Shown one piece after another: positions 35,631 through 44,110 of a stretch of DNA of 64,000 bases. A program made the position numbers and the translations under genes. Origin of the DNA: Ignavibacteria bacterium. Its GTDB lineage: Bacteria; Bacteroidota; Ignavibacteria; Tepidaquicellales; Tepidaquicellaceae. The notes below the pieces were generated by a model. The model was not told where the DNA came from, did no database searches, and saw only the letters and a list, made by a program, of their open reading frames with translations. How positions within the stretch are numbered: position 1 is the stretch's first letter; each line of letters starts with the position of its first letter. The DNA lies in the NCBI GenBank assembly GCA_019694675.1, contig JAIBBK010000087.1, forward strand, positions 46,855 through 110,854, in the 5' to 3' direction.

Positions 35631-38600
35631 TCAGCAGTTCATCGCCAGCTGACAAGCTTCTTCGAGAGTCATCCTCTCTCCTTCCTCCCGGTACTTTGCA
35701 AACTCTTCATCACTCAACAGCTCACTAAGTCTTGCAGCTAATTCGCCTTTTTCTTTTTCTGCATTAATATCAAACACCGTTCCCATTAACTTGACAGTGT
35801 GCTCAGCCGCATACAACAATCTCACTGCATCAAAGTGCTTCTTGTTAAGTTCAAATAATTGTGCGAGATAAATCAAAGTGTTTGCAATTCCCGGTTTATC
35901 ACCGATCTCTCTTTTCAATGACAAACTCATTTCATGATACTTCCCTGCCTGTTCAATATCTCCGCGATGTATCGCTATACTTCCCAGATTATTCATTGAA
36001 TCAGCCATTCCTCTCTTGTCACCGATTTCCTCTCTGATAGCCAGGCTTTCTTCAAAGTAAGTCTTTGCCTGTTCATAATCTCCCTGCGTGTACATTACTC
36101 CTCCCAGATTGTTCATTGTATCAGCCATTCCTATTCTGTCACCGATCTGTTTTCTGACTGCCAGGCTTTCTTCAAAATATTTCTTAGCCTGCTCATATTC
36201 TCCCTGAATGTAGGCAATACCTCCCAGATTGTGCATGTAATCAGCAATTCCTTTTCTGTTGCCCAGTTCCTTTCTGATGTACAGACTTTCTTCAAAATAT
36301 TTCCTGGCGTGTTCATATTCTCCCTGATTGAAAGCTATCATTCCAAGGTTGCCCGTGGAAACTGCAATGCCCATTTTAGAACCGATGTCCTTGTTGTATG
36401 CCAGACTCTCTTCATGATATTTCTTGGCCTGCTCATAGTCTCCCTGAAATGATGAAAGACTGCCCAAACTATTCAGGTTAGAAGCCATTCCTTTTATATC
36501 GCCTATTTTTTTCTTTATGGCAAAGCTCTCTTCAAAATGTTTCTTAGCCTGCTCGTAGTCTCCCAGGTCAGCCGACAAATTTCCCAGACTTTGCAAAGAT
36601 TCAGAAATTCCATTCTTGTCACCAAGTTCCTTTTTGATCGCCAGGCTTTCTTCAAAATAAATTTTGGCCTTCTCAGGATCTCCCATTAGGTCAGCTACTT
36701 TTCCAAGGTTGTTCAGGGAAACAGCAATTCCCTTTTTGTCATCAATTGTCCTGCTGACAGCCAGGCATTCTTCAGAGTATTTCTTAACCTGCTCATAATC
36801 TCCCTGAAGATACTTAAAGACACAAAGCCAATTGAGTAAATTTATGATTGACGATTTGTCTGATGCGCCGGAACATTGCAGAATATTCTCATAAAGTCTG
36901 ATCCCGGTTGAATAATGTCCGTTGGTATTCCAGAAGTCTCCAAGGGCAACTGCCATAATTGCTCCTTTATCGGCAAGCCCATGGTTTACAGACCAATCAA
37001 TTGCAGATATGAAGTTACTGTGATCAGCATCAATTGTGTCAAACCATATTCTTGCGTTTTCGCCCCTTAGTTCCGGTTCCGCATTTTTAAAAATCCCTAA
37101 AAAATAATTAAAATGCCGCAAGTATGTTCCATGACTGTCTGAGAGTTTTTCGATGCCGTATTGTTTTATTGACTCAAGTATCCTGTATCTTTCATTTGAT
37201 TCATCGAAAATTATTACAGACTTTTCTGTCAACTGACTTAAGAGGTCAAGTATCAGACTCTTGCTTATAATTTCATCTGAACAGATTTCTTCCGCCGCCT
37301 CGAGCGTCCAACCCCCTGAAAATACAGTCAATCTGCTCCAAAGAATTTTTTCCTCTTCCGAAAGCAGATCATAGCTCCAATCGATCAGCGCTCTTAGAGT
37401 CTGTTGTCTGGGAAGTGCTGTTCTCTTACCTCTTGTCAGCAGATTGAATCTGTCGTCAAGTCTTTCACAAATCTTTTCTATTGAAAGCACCTTTGTCCTT
37501 GCAGCAGCAAGTTCCAGGGCAAGAGGAATTCCGTCAAGCCTCGAGCACACTTCCGCCAGCGCGGGTGCGTTGTCATTGTTAACTCTGAATGCGGAATTTA
37601 CGGAAAGCGCTCTTTCTATGAATAAGCGAACCGATTCATACTGAGTCAACTGTTCGGGAGTGTTATTTGATTTCGGATCAGGAATTGCAAGCGCCGGGAT
37701 TCTGTATGTCTTTTCGCCTTTGCAGTTCATTGCTTCGCGGCTTGTTGCAATCATCTTCAGCTTGGGACATGAGGAGAGTAATCTTTCAGCAAGATTGGCA
37801 CAGGCATGTATCAACTGCTCACAGTTATCAAGCAGGATCAGGATTTCCTTTCCCTTAAGAAAGTCAATCAATGTTTCTTCTGTTGTTCTCTTTGATTCTT
37901 CCTTGATGCCGAGAGCATCGATCATTGCTGAAGTCAGTAGGGCAGGGTCATTCAGAGCAGCCAGATCTACAAACCAAACTCCGTGTTCATATTCATCTAT
38001 TACTTCGGCTCCGGTCTGAAGCGCAAGTCTTGTCTTCCCTGATCCGCCGGCTGCCGTAAGAGTCACAAGCCGGCTTAGCTTCAGAGCTTCCTTCACTTGC
38101 TTCATCTCCTTTTCACGACCTATAAAACTCGTGAGCTGAACAGGAAGATTATTCGGGCGTGCATCGAGTGTTTCCAAAGGTGGAAAGTCTTCACGAAGTC
38201 CTGCGCCGACAACCTGATAAAGTCGAATCGGCAGAGTGATATCCTTCAGCCTTCTTTCACCCAGATCCCGGAGATCTATTCTATTACTTTGAGACTCAGA
38301 GTCTTTTGCATAAAGTTCATAGGCATCGTTTGAAATCAGTATCTGTCCGCCGTAAGCAGCGGACATTACTCTTGCAGCCCGCGCAAGTGTAATATATCCC
38401 ATGTAATTGTTTCCGTTCCATTCAGCATTCCCCGAATGAATGCCGATCCTAACTTTTATTACGGCTTCATCCCATTTCTCGTTTGCAAGACTTCTCTGTA
38501 TTTCAACAGCCGCCTTGACGGCATCTTCCGGACTCTCAAACGCACCGCAAAAAGCATCTCCCACGCTTTGAAAGATGAAGCCGTTGTTGGATTCGATATC

Positions 38601-38756
38601 CCTTATCAGAATTGAATGATGTTTCTCAAGAGCAGACAAAAGCTTTTCAGGAAACTTCTGAGAAAGCTTTGTGCTTCCCTCGATGTCGGTGAAGAGAAAT
38701 GTTACCTTACCTGATGGTATTATTGTTTCGGTGATGTTCATTGGAGTCGGCAACAA
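35631..38756 (-). CDS. Adenylate/guanylate cyclase-like domain, STAND-type ATPase and TPR repeats
   Basis: A 1041-residue regulator. Residues ~15-180 are a class III nucleotide cyclase domain with both metal Asp residues (FTDIEGS D24; SVGDAF D67) and the transition-state Arg (R129), but the conserved Asn before it is Ala (A125, LARAAR), so activity is doubtful. Residues ~205-560 are a STAND/NB-ARC-like ATPase with Walker A GGSGKT (237-242), LILLDNCEQL and the LuxR/MalT-like winged part. Residues ~640-1000 hold at least eight TPR repeats of 40 residues (YEQAKKYFEESLAIRKEIGD), nearly identical and visible as ~120-base DNA repeats. No DNA-binding domain is seen. It is monocistronic; probably a ligand- or partner-sensing switch. 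Confidence 0.85.
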   Translation of the reverse strand: MLPTPMNITETIIPSGKVTFLFTDIEGSTKLSQKFPEKLLSALEKHHSILIRDIESNNGFIFQSVGDAFCGAFESPEDAVKAAVEIQRSLANEKWDEAVIKVRIGIHSGNAEWNGNNYMGYITLARAARVMSAAYGGQILISNDAYELYAKDSESQSNRIDLRDLGERRLKDITLPIRLYQVVGAGLREDFPPLETLDARPNNLPVQLTSFIGREKEMKQVKEALKLSRLVTLTAAGGSGKTRLALQTGAEVIDEYEHGVWFVDLAALNDPALLTSAMIDALGIKEESKRTTEETLIDFLKGKEILILLDNCEQLIHACANLAERLLSSCPKLKMIATSREAMNCKGEKTYRIPALAIPDPKSNNTPEQLTQYESVRLFIERALSVNSAFRVNNDNAPALAEVCSRLDGIPLALELAAARTKVLSIEKICERLDDRFNLLTRGKRTALPRQQTLRALIDWSYDLLSEEEKILWSRLTVFSGGWTLEAAEEICSDEIISKSLILDLLSQLTEKSVIIFDESNERYRILESIKQYGIEKLSDSHGTYLRHFNYFLGIFKNAEPELRGENARIWFDTIDADHSNFISAIDWSVNHGLADKGAIMAVALGDFWNTNGHYSTGIRLYENILQCSGASDKSSIINLLNWLCVFKYLQGDYEQVKKYSEECLAVSRTIDDKKGIAVSLNNLGKVADLMGDPEKAKIYFEESLAIKKELGDKNGISESLQSLGNLSADLGDYEQAKKHFEESFAIKKKIGDIKGMASNLNSLGSLSSFQGDYEQAKKYHEESLAYNKDIGSKMGIAVSTGNLGMIAFNQGEYEHARKYFEESLYIRKELGNRKGIADYMHNLGGIAYIQGEYEQAKKYFEESLAVRKQIGDRIGMADTMNNLGGVMYTQGDYEQAKTYFEESLAIREEIGDKRGMADSMNNLGSIAIHRGDIEQAGKYHEMSLSLKREIGDKPGIANTLIYLAQLFELNKKHFDAVRLLYAAEHTVKLMGTVFDINAEKEKGELAARLSELLSDEEFAKYREEGERMTLEEACQLAMNC

Positions 38757-39121
38757 TTTACTAATTGGGCATTGAACATTCTGCCTCTAATGAATCTGCT
38801 GATTGGAAACGCAGGAACTACGCTTGTGAAACTGGTAATAATTTCGTGGGGTATTAACCGGGATTGAATTTTTTGCATGGGTGAATTAGCTTGAATTTGT
38901 TCTCATGATTCGCACTTATTTGAGCAATGAGGGGTTAGTCAAGATGAGTTCTCCATTGGAAACGATATTGTGATTATGTGAACCAAAAGCAGTTTGGAAT
39001 TCTGCTCAGCAGGGTACGGATATGCGAATACCCGGCGGACCGGAGTTCGAAGTTAGATTGTTATGCCTTATTCCGGTAAAGACCTTGCGAATCTTTTTAC
39101 AAAAATATTTATCTTCACTGT
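38757..39121. other. Gap at the left edge of the accessory island
   Basis: 365 bases without a convincing gene. Base composition falls towards AT here. At 39060-39066 a GTTATGC sits in the 10-mer ATTGTTATGC, which recurs at 41034-41043 on the other side of the esterase gene and could mark unit boundaries. Confidence 0.45.
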
Positions 39122-40330
39122 ATGAAAACTTTCAACAAGACACTTGATATTAAGTCAATTCTTGTAGTAATCCTGTTATGGAATTGCACAATCAGTTGCT
39201 CAAAAAAAGAGGATCCGGAACCACTGCAGCGCGGGGCAATAATTGAAATTATTGAGAAAGGGAGCTTGACGAAAGATGAAGTTGTTTCCCGAATGAATGA
39301 AACGGACGGAAGTGCTTTAGCTAAATTTGATGTAAAATATTTTGCCCTGAAATACAGAACACAATACATGGGGAAACCTTTGGATACCAGAGGATTGATC
39401 GTTGTGCCTCAGGGAATAGATACTGCACACTTACTGATGTACACACACGGCACTGAAATGCCTTCTGAGGCTTTGGGAGCAAGAGATATTTCACCTTCGA
39501 ACTATGCGGGAGAAACAGACAAGAACAGAGATGTAAGAAACATGGGACTTGGATGGGCCTCTGCAGGATATGTTGTTTTTATGCCTGATTACATTGGGTA
39601 TGGTTTGACTATTGGAACAGATCATCCTTATATGTACTTGCCGGAAATGTTCATTTCAAATATTGACGGATTGCTGGCAGCAAAACAGTTCATTAAAAAG
39701 AACACATCTCTGCTTTATGGCAATAACCTGTTTCTGGCTGGATGGTCACAGGGAGGAGCTGCAAGTTTATCCGCACATCGCCACATACAAGAACAATATC
39801 CTTCCGAGTTTAAAATTTTGGGGAGTTCTCATTTAGCGGGTCCGCATAACTTCAAGCGTTTCCATAATGAAATTTTAAGTAAAGGTGGCGAAGAAGTTGA
39901 GACAATGCCGATTTTTTCATGGGCGGTTTACTCCATAAACAAGTTTTCCGAACTTAAGCGACCAACTGACCAAATTTATCAGTTTCCTGTTTCCGACCAA
40001 ATGACTTCAATCTTTACTCCTACTAAGGATCCTGATAAAGTTTTCAAGGCCTCCTTCAAAGATAACATTTTGAATGGCAATGATACCTTATATGAAAGAG
40101 TTTTGCTACGAAACTCAAATCATCAAGGCTGGCTTCCGGCCGGAAAAGTCATACTGCATCATGGAGATAATGACAAAGTAGTTCCGTTCTATAATTCCAT
40201 TGATGCAAGAGATGGCATACTAGCAGCCGGTGGCGATGTGAAGCTTTATGTTTATTCCGGTGGAGGTCACAACACCGAGTTAGGAAATTTTATAGTGAAT
40301 ACACTGAACGAATTTGACCTGTTAAAATGA
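39122..40330 (+). CDS. Lipoprotein alpha/beta hydrolase (secretory lipase/esterase-like)
   Basis: A 402-residue protein with a lipoprotein-type signal (ILLWNCTISCSKKEDPEP). The alpha/beta-hydrolase triad can be placed: nucleophile Ser209 in GWSQGGAAS, Asp in HHGDNDKVVPF and His in SGGGHNTEL. The N-terminal half (GLIVVPQGIDTAHLLMYTHGTEMPSE) matches secretory lipases of the LIP family, which cleave esters outside the cytoplasm. Codon use is AT-richer than the flanking core genes. First plus-strand gene of the island, with 780 bases of non-coding repeats behind it. Substrate unknown. Confidence 0.8.
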   Translation: MKTFNKTLDIKSILVVILLWNCTISCSKKEDPEPLQRGAIIEIIEKGSLTKDEVVSRMNETDGSALAKFDVKYFALKYRTQYMGKPLDTRGLIVVPQGIDTAHLLMYTHGTEMPSEALGARDISPSNYAGETDKNRDVRNMGLGWASAGYVVFMPDYIGYGLTIGTDHPYMYLPEMFISNIDGLLAAKQFIKKNTSLLYGNNLFLAGWSQGGAASLSAHRHIQEQYPSEFKILGSSHLAGPHNFKRFHNEILSKGGEEVETMPIFSWAVYSINKFSELKRPTDQIYQFPVSDQMTSIFTPTKDPDKVFKASFKDNILNGNDTLYERVLLRNSNHQGWLPAGKVILHHGDNDKVVPFYNSIDARDGILAAGGDVKLYVYSGGGHNTELGNFIVNTLNEFDLLK

Positions 40331-41111
40331 AAACAGATCAGATCATATTGCTCTTTCGACCCAGCCGGAATCTCCTTGCTCTTCGGGAATCCACGAAGTT
40401 TGTGCGACCCCTTCGGGGTCGTTATCTCATCGCAATGAATGTCTATAAACATTGAATCCCTTCGGGATTCATATTCGCAACCTGAGGTTGTATCAAAACA
40501 AGGACTTTGTATAACAAAACACTAATTGCTTTTTAAATATTCAAACAACACAAAATGTCACCCCTGCGAATGCAGGCCAGCCCGCCTCAGGCGGGGATCT
40601 ACGGAATAGTGGATTCATTTGTGGGAGACTCCTTCCCGCCTGCAAGGCTACATTATGAACTCTCGTAACAGGCAGGTCCGCCTGCGCGGCGAGGACGGGC
40701 GCAGTGATGGCAGTCTGGATTGAAGGGAGATAAGGCAAATCATTTCTATATCTTTCTTTGTTTTCATTAGTGCATTCATGGCAATGAACAAGAACGTTCA
40801 GTACATACAGAACCGGGATTACAATGGACAAATGCAGAATTGTTTTTTTACAGAGTGAGAGTTAGTTTGATTGCAAATTGGTGAACATAACTGATGTCAG
40901 CAAAGAGCATTTGAACAAAATACATTCGCCGCTTGACAAACTGCTGTAATTAAACACAATTCGAACTTGCGTTAAGCTCCACTGCGGGTGGAAGATTTGC
41001 GAAATTCTTTTAGGGGTGAGTTGCGTATATCTAATTGTTATGCATCATGCTTGGGCAACATTACTAATTTAAGGTTGACCCTAAGAAAGAACAACATCAA
41101 TTCGATACACG
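40331..41111. other. 781-base non-coding stretch rich in hairpin repeats
   Basis: Contains three tandem hairpins (40406-40490, listed separately), then CCTGCGAATGCAGG (40563-40576) and CCCGCCTCAGGCGGG (40581-40595), a pattern of dispersed GC-rich palindromes in an otherwise AT-rich tract. Near the end, ATTGTTATGC (41034-41043) repeats the 10-mer seen at 39057-39066. No gene is supported. Confidence 0.55.
40406..40490. repeat. Array of three hairpins, two with TTCG loops
   Basis: GACCCCTTCGGGGTC (40406-40420), GAATCCCTTCGGGATTC (40454-40470) and CAACCTGAGGTTG (40478-40490). The stems differ but the loop layout is the same, so they look like members of a mobile or structural hairpin family rather than one terminator. 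It is not a CRISPR: the repeats are not identical and spacers are unequal. Confidence 0.6.
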
Positions 41112-41822
41112 ATGGAAAAGGGATATAAAAATCTGGTCTTCTTCTTTGGGGTAATAGCTGCTATTACCTTCATTGGGTTTTACAAAAAATATTTCTCATT
41201 AGCTCCTGACTTTCCCGGACTTAAGAACATTCATCATATCCATGCCATTGCACTGACCACATGGTTGAGTATGCTAATTATTCAACCCATACTTATTGCA
41301 AACAACAAAATGAAGGCACATAGGATGATTGGAAAGTTTTCATACCTCTTGGTTCCGATAATGTTCGTTTCCATGCTTTTAGTATATCAAAATCAATATC
41401 TGCGCATGGTTGGTGAAGGCAAGCCGGAAACAGAAACCCTTGCATTCTTATTTAGCCCGACAACAGATGCAATTCCATTTGTGATCTTTTACCTGCTTGC
41501 GGTATTTTATAAGCGGGATACTGCAAAACATATGAGATATATGATATCAACAGGAATTGTAATTGGTGGACCTGGATTAGGGCGCATCTTTATAACATGG
41601 ATGGGCTTGGACATTTTTGCTGCTATTGGACTGATTACACTGATTACACTTATGGTATTTGTCGGACTCATTATTTACGACAGAGTAAAGAAGAAGCAAT
41701 TCACAATTAATCCTTATACAATTGCTTTTATCATATGGCTTATTCCTAATATCCTCATAATCTTTTTCCCAAACACGACCCTTTGGCAGAGTATCGCAAA
41801 ATGGATGGTGAAGACAGTTTAA
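41112..41822 (+). CDS. Polytopic membrane protein, His-containing, unknown function
   Basis: A 236-residue protein with six to seven membrane helices. Conserved-looking His clusters sit at helix ends: NIHHIHAIALTTW, KAHRMIGKFSYLLVP and KHMRYMISTG, a spacing that could hold a haem, though no family is recognised with certainty (DUF2306-like proteins are a loose comparison). The gene is AT-rich, is preceded by the ATTGTTATGC 10-mer and is followed 38 bases after its stop by the first copy of the palindromic repeat, so it looks like one cassette of the island. Confidence 0.65.
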   Translation: MEKGYKNLVFFFGVIAAITFIGFYKKYFSLAPDFPGLKNIHHIHAIALTTWLSMLIIQPILIANNKMKAHRMIGKFSYLLVPIMFVSMLLVYQNQYLRMVGEGKPETETLAFLFSPTTDAIPFVIFYLLAVFYKRDTAKHMRYMISTGIVIGGPGLGRIFITWMGLDIFAAIGLITLITLMVFVGLIIYDRVKKKQFTINPYTIAFIIWLIPNILIIFFPNTTLWQSIAKWMVKTV

Positions 41823-41860
41823 TTGACAATCTAGCAGTATGGACACTTTAGCACGAACCC

Positions 41861-41994
41861 ATAACACCACATTTGTAATAGGCGGGGTTTCGTGTTCCGC
41901 AGACAGTTTTGTGGTAGCCGAAAGTTTTGTTCTCCGAACAAGTTTCTGTGCTTCTAAACCCGCCCGAACGCAAAGCTCGAAAACGTTTGTGCTC
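41861..41994. repeat. Cassette-boundary repeat copy A (attC-like)
   Basis: A 134-base imperfect palindrome. The outer left arm is ATAACACCACATTTG and the outer right arm CGAAAACGTTTGTGCTC; inner arms AGGCGGGGTTT and AAACCCGCCC pair. The segment CTTCTAAACCCGCCCGAACG is nearly the same in copies B and C. It separates two plus-strand genes, as attC sites do in integrons, but the core GTTTGTGC departs from the GTTRRRY consensus. Confidence 0.5.
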
Positions 41995-42038
41995 ATTGAA
42001 GGACGACACACCGGCATTATTGACATAAACTCAAGAAC

Positions 42039-42605
42039 ATGAGAAAAGTAATTGCAGCGATCAATATGACACTTGACGGGATCTGCGACCATTCTGCAGG
42101 CATCCCCGATGAAGATCTGCATAAACATTATGCCGGACTTTTAGACAATGCCCGAGTTATATTGTATGGACGGACAACTTACGTGCTTATGCAATTCTGG
42201 CAAACGCTGTTGCAAAATCCTTCAGGCCAAAAATCAATGGATGACTTTGCACTGGCAATTGACAAGATACCAAAGATTGTCTTTTCAAAGACATTGAAAA
42301 GTACCGAATGGGACAGTGCGAAACTTTCAACAAATGAAATTGAAGAGGAAGTCTTAGAACTCAAACAGCAACCGGGAAAAGATATTTTAGTCGGCAGCCG
42401 GAGTTTAATTATTCAGCTAATGAACCTTAATTTGATCGATGAGTTTCAGATTTGTATTCATCCGATGATTGAAGGAAAAGGCCTGCCTTTGTTTGATAAA
42501 ATCAAAGACAGGAAGATTTTCAGACTCTTAAAGACAAAGATCTTTGATTCAGGTGCGATCGTGCTTTATTACGAGCCGGCACAAGAGCAAACAACGAACC
42601 GATGA
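42039..42605 (+). CDS. RibD/dihydrofolate-reductase-like family protein
   Basis: A 188-residue protein of the RibD C-terminal/DHFR-like fold: MRKVIAAINMTLDGI at the start, ARVILYGRTTYVLM, and DILVGSRSLIIQLMNLNLIDEF with the NADPH-site Gly-rich turn and the EGKGLPLFD loop. Members reduce small heterocycles using NADPH; many have no known substrate and are common cargo of mobile elements in Bacteroidota. Its start is 44 bases after repeat copy A and its stop overlaps the left arm of copy B, giving a compact cassette-like unit without its own obvious promoter. Confidence 0.85.
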   Translation: MRKVIAAINMTLDGICDHSAGIPDEDLHKHYAGLLDNARVILYGRTTYVLMQFWQTLLQNPSGQKSMDDFALAIDKIPKIVFSKTLKSTEWDSAKLSTNEIEEEVLELKQQPGKDILVGSRSLIIQLMNLNLIDEFQICIHPMIEGKGLPLFDKIKDRKIFRLLKTKIFDSGAIVLYYEPAQEQTTNR

Positions 42606-42752
42606 CACGGGTTTTGCGCCAGGAGATATGACCCCGAAGTATCGGGGCGGTTCTTCATACCTGGAGCTTCGTGCTGCTGATCAAGTTCAGTGCTGGCAAA
42701 TAGTTTTGTGCTTCCAAGCCCGCCCGAACGCAAAGCCCAAGACCGTTGGCAG
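42604..42752. repeat. Cassette-boundary repeat copy B (attC-like)
   Basis: About 149 bases. Left arm GACACGGGTTTTGCGCC and right arm GCAAAGCCCAAGACCGTTGGCAG are partly complementary. The block 42630-42732 is about 94 % identical by eye to 43553-43654 in copy C and ends in the CCCGCCCGAACGCA shared by all copies. The right end GTTGGCAG is close to an attC core. Confidence 0.55.
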
Positions 42753-42830
42753 TATGTTTAGAAAGACAACTCCACAGAAAATCTTGTTTCCCGATAAAGA
42801 AACTTTTATCTTTGCAGAAAAGTTTGACCA

Positions 42831-43168
42831 GTGCATGCACCAAAATTTAAAATTGAGTTTTTAGAAGAAGCCGCTGAGTTCCTTGAAAGTCTTGACGAGA
42901 AAGTAAGAGATAAGATCATTTACAACATCACAAAGGCAAGGTTCTCTAACGACAAAGAACTTTTCAAAAACTGACCGATGAAATTTGGGAGTTTAGAACG
43001 CTTTTTAACAAGACACATTACCGGCTTTTTGCGTTTTGGGACAAATCAAAGAAAACCGACACAGTTGTAATATCAACTCACGGATTGATCAAGAAGACAG
43101 ACAGGACTCCGCCGGGTGACTTGGACAAGGCACTACGATTGAGAAAAAAATATTTTGAACTTAAATAA
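42831..43168 (+). pseudogene. HigB/RelE-type toxin gene with a frameshift
   Basis: Two frames together encode a complete ~112-residue HigB-like (Gp49/RelE superfamily) mRNA interferase: KFKIEFLEEAAEFLESLDEK...SNDKELFK in one frame, then LTDEIWEFRTLFNKTHYRLF, STHGLIKKTDRTPPGDLDKA and RKKYFELK in the next. The break is at a run of five As (42966-42970), where six would restore KK-LTDEIW. Start taken as GTG at 42831 after an in-frame TGA. The toxin is inactivated, or one A was lost in assembly, or frameshifting at the A-run allows expression. It is followed nine bases later by its antitoxin gene. Confidence 0.75.
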
Positions 43169-43176
43169 AAAAAAGA

Positions 43177-43503
43177 ATGAAAAAGCAAAAATTGAAAACT
43201 TACAGCTTAGACGAAATTACCGACAAACATATCGGCAAAGTTGGAACACCAAAGCGAGAAGCTTTTGAGAACGAGTTACGACTTGACTTGCTTGGAGAAG
43301 CAATCAGACAAGCACGTTTAGAACGCAACTTAACACAAGAAGAACTTGGACGACTCGTTGGCGTTCAAAAGGCTCAAATTTCAAAACTTGAAAACAGTTT
43401 GACTGACGCAAGATTTGAAACAATAATAAGAGTATTTAAAGCACTTAACGCAAAGATAAATTTCAATGTGGAGTTGCTAAACCAGTCTGTAAAAATCTCT
43501 TGA
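43177..43503 (+). CDS. HigA-like antitoxin, XRE-family helix-turn-helix
   Basis: A 108-residue protein with an N-terminal ~45-residue segment (SLDEITDKHIGKVGTPKREAFE) and a Cro/C1 helix-turn-helix at residues ~55-105 (RNLTQEELGRLVGVQKAQISKLEN). The toxin-first order and nine-base gap are typical of higBA. It would bind its operator and neutralise HigB. The toxin gene upstream carries a frameshift, so the antitoxin may persist as a lone regulator. Confidence 0.85.
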   Translation: MKKQKLKTYSLDEITDKHIGKVGTPKREAFENELRLDLLGEAIRQARLERNLTQEELGRLVGVQKAQISKLENSLTDARFETIIRVFKALNAKINFNVELLNQSVKIS

Positions 43504-43520
43504 CTTCAGAAAGAGAACCT

Positions 43521-43677
43521 GCAGCTAACAGACGTTTTGAGTCAGGCGGGGTGACCCCGAAGTATCGGGGCGGTATTTCATACCTGGAGCTTCGTGCTCC
43601 CAATCAAGTTCAGTGCTGGCAAATAGTTTTGTGCTTCTAAGCCCGCCCGAACGCAGATCCCCGAAACGTTTGTGGCC
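43521..43677. repeat. Cassette-boundary repeat copy C (attC-like)
   Basis: About 157 bases. The outer arms pair well: TAACAGACGTTTTG on the left and CGAAACGTTTGTGG on the right (11 of 14 positions), with inner AGGCGGG / CCCGCCC. The right arm carries extra unpaired bases, the asymmetry expected of attC sites folded as single strands. The centre contains the CCCCGA-AGTA-TCGGGG hairpin shared with copy B. Confidence 0.55.
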
Positions 43678-43763
43678 AGGCTTTTGGAGCAGGGCAATCA
43701 GTTAGCAGAATATCGGACAGTACGGATCCTTATTGAAAATTTGACGATGCAACAATTTCAAAA

Positions 43764-43779
43764 TCACACTAAAATGTGA
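43764..43779. promoter_or_regulatory. Candidate HipB operator 1
   Basis: TCACA-CTAAAA-TGTGA, a five-bp perfect inverted repeat. The preceding AAAATCACACTA (43760-43771) recurs exactly at 43821-43832, 61 bases away (about six helical turns), so a dimer could bind both and loop the DNA. Confidence 0.6.
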
Positions 43780-43820
43780 GTCAACGAGTTTTTCCTTTCC
43801 CAAACCAGTGATTACGTACC

Positions 43821-43844
43821 AAAATCACACTATACTATGATTTT
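43821..43844. promoter_or_regulatory. Candidate HipB operator 2
   Basis: AAAATCA-(10)-TGATTTT, a seven-bp perfect inverted repeat that contains the AAAATCACACTA direct repeat. It ends next to the -33 region of the hipBST promoter, a position suited to autorepression. Confidence 0.65.
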
Positions 43845-43845
43845 G

Positions 43846-43877
43846 CTTGTGAATTAGGAAAAGTCGGATTATATTTG
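43846..43877 (+). promoter_or_regulatory. hipBST promoter
   Basis: CTTG (43846-43849), 20-base spacer, TATATTTG (43870-43877): a good match to the Bacteroidota TTTG-N19/20-TAnnTTTG promoter, ending 19 bases before the hipB ATG. Confidence 0.65.
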
Positions 43878-43896
43878 ACACAAAAATCAAAATATA

Positions 43897-44106
43897 ATGT
43901 TAATCAAGGATATTGGGGAAATTATAAGAACCAGGCGAAGAGAGTTAGGCATAACCCAACCACACTTGGCCGAACTGGCGAATATCAGCACAAACACTTT
44001 GTATAAAATTGAACGGGGACAAGGTAATCCGTCTATTGATGTATTGAACAAATTAGCAGAAGTACTGGGCATGGAAATCACGCTTGAAGTAATCAAGAAA
44101 CATTGA
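43897..44106 (+). CDS. hipB: HipB-like antitoxin/repressor
   Basis: A 69-residue XRE helix-turn-helix protein: IIRTRRRELGITQPHLAELANISTNTLYKIERG, the compact HipB form. HipB binds operators upstream of the operon and, with the other subunits, represses it; paired palindromes are seen at 43764-43844. hipS starts four bases after its stop. Confidence 0.9.
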   Translation: MLIKDIGEIIRTRRRELGITQPHLAELANISTNTLYKIERGQGNPSIDVLNKLAEVLGMEITLEVIKKH

Positions 44107-44110
44107 ATAA

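Noticed and set aside
40406..40490. Possible CRISPR array
   Set aside because: The repeats differ in stem sequence, are palindromes with unequal spacing, and number only three; no cas gene is in the window.
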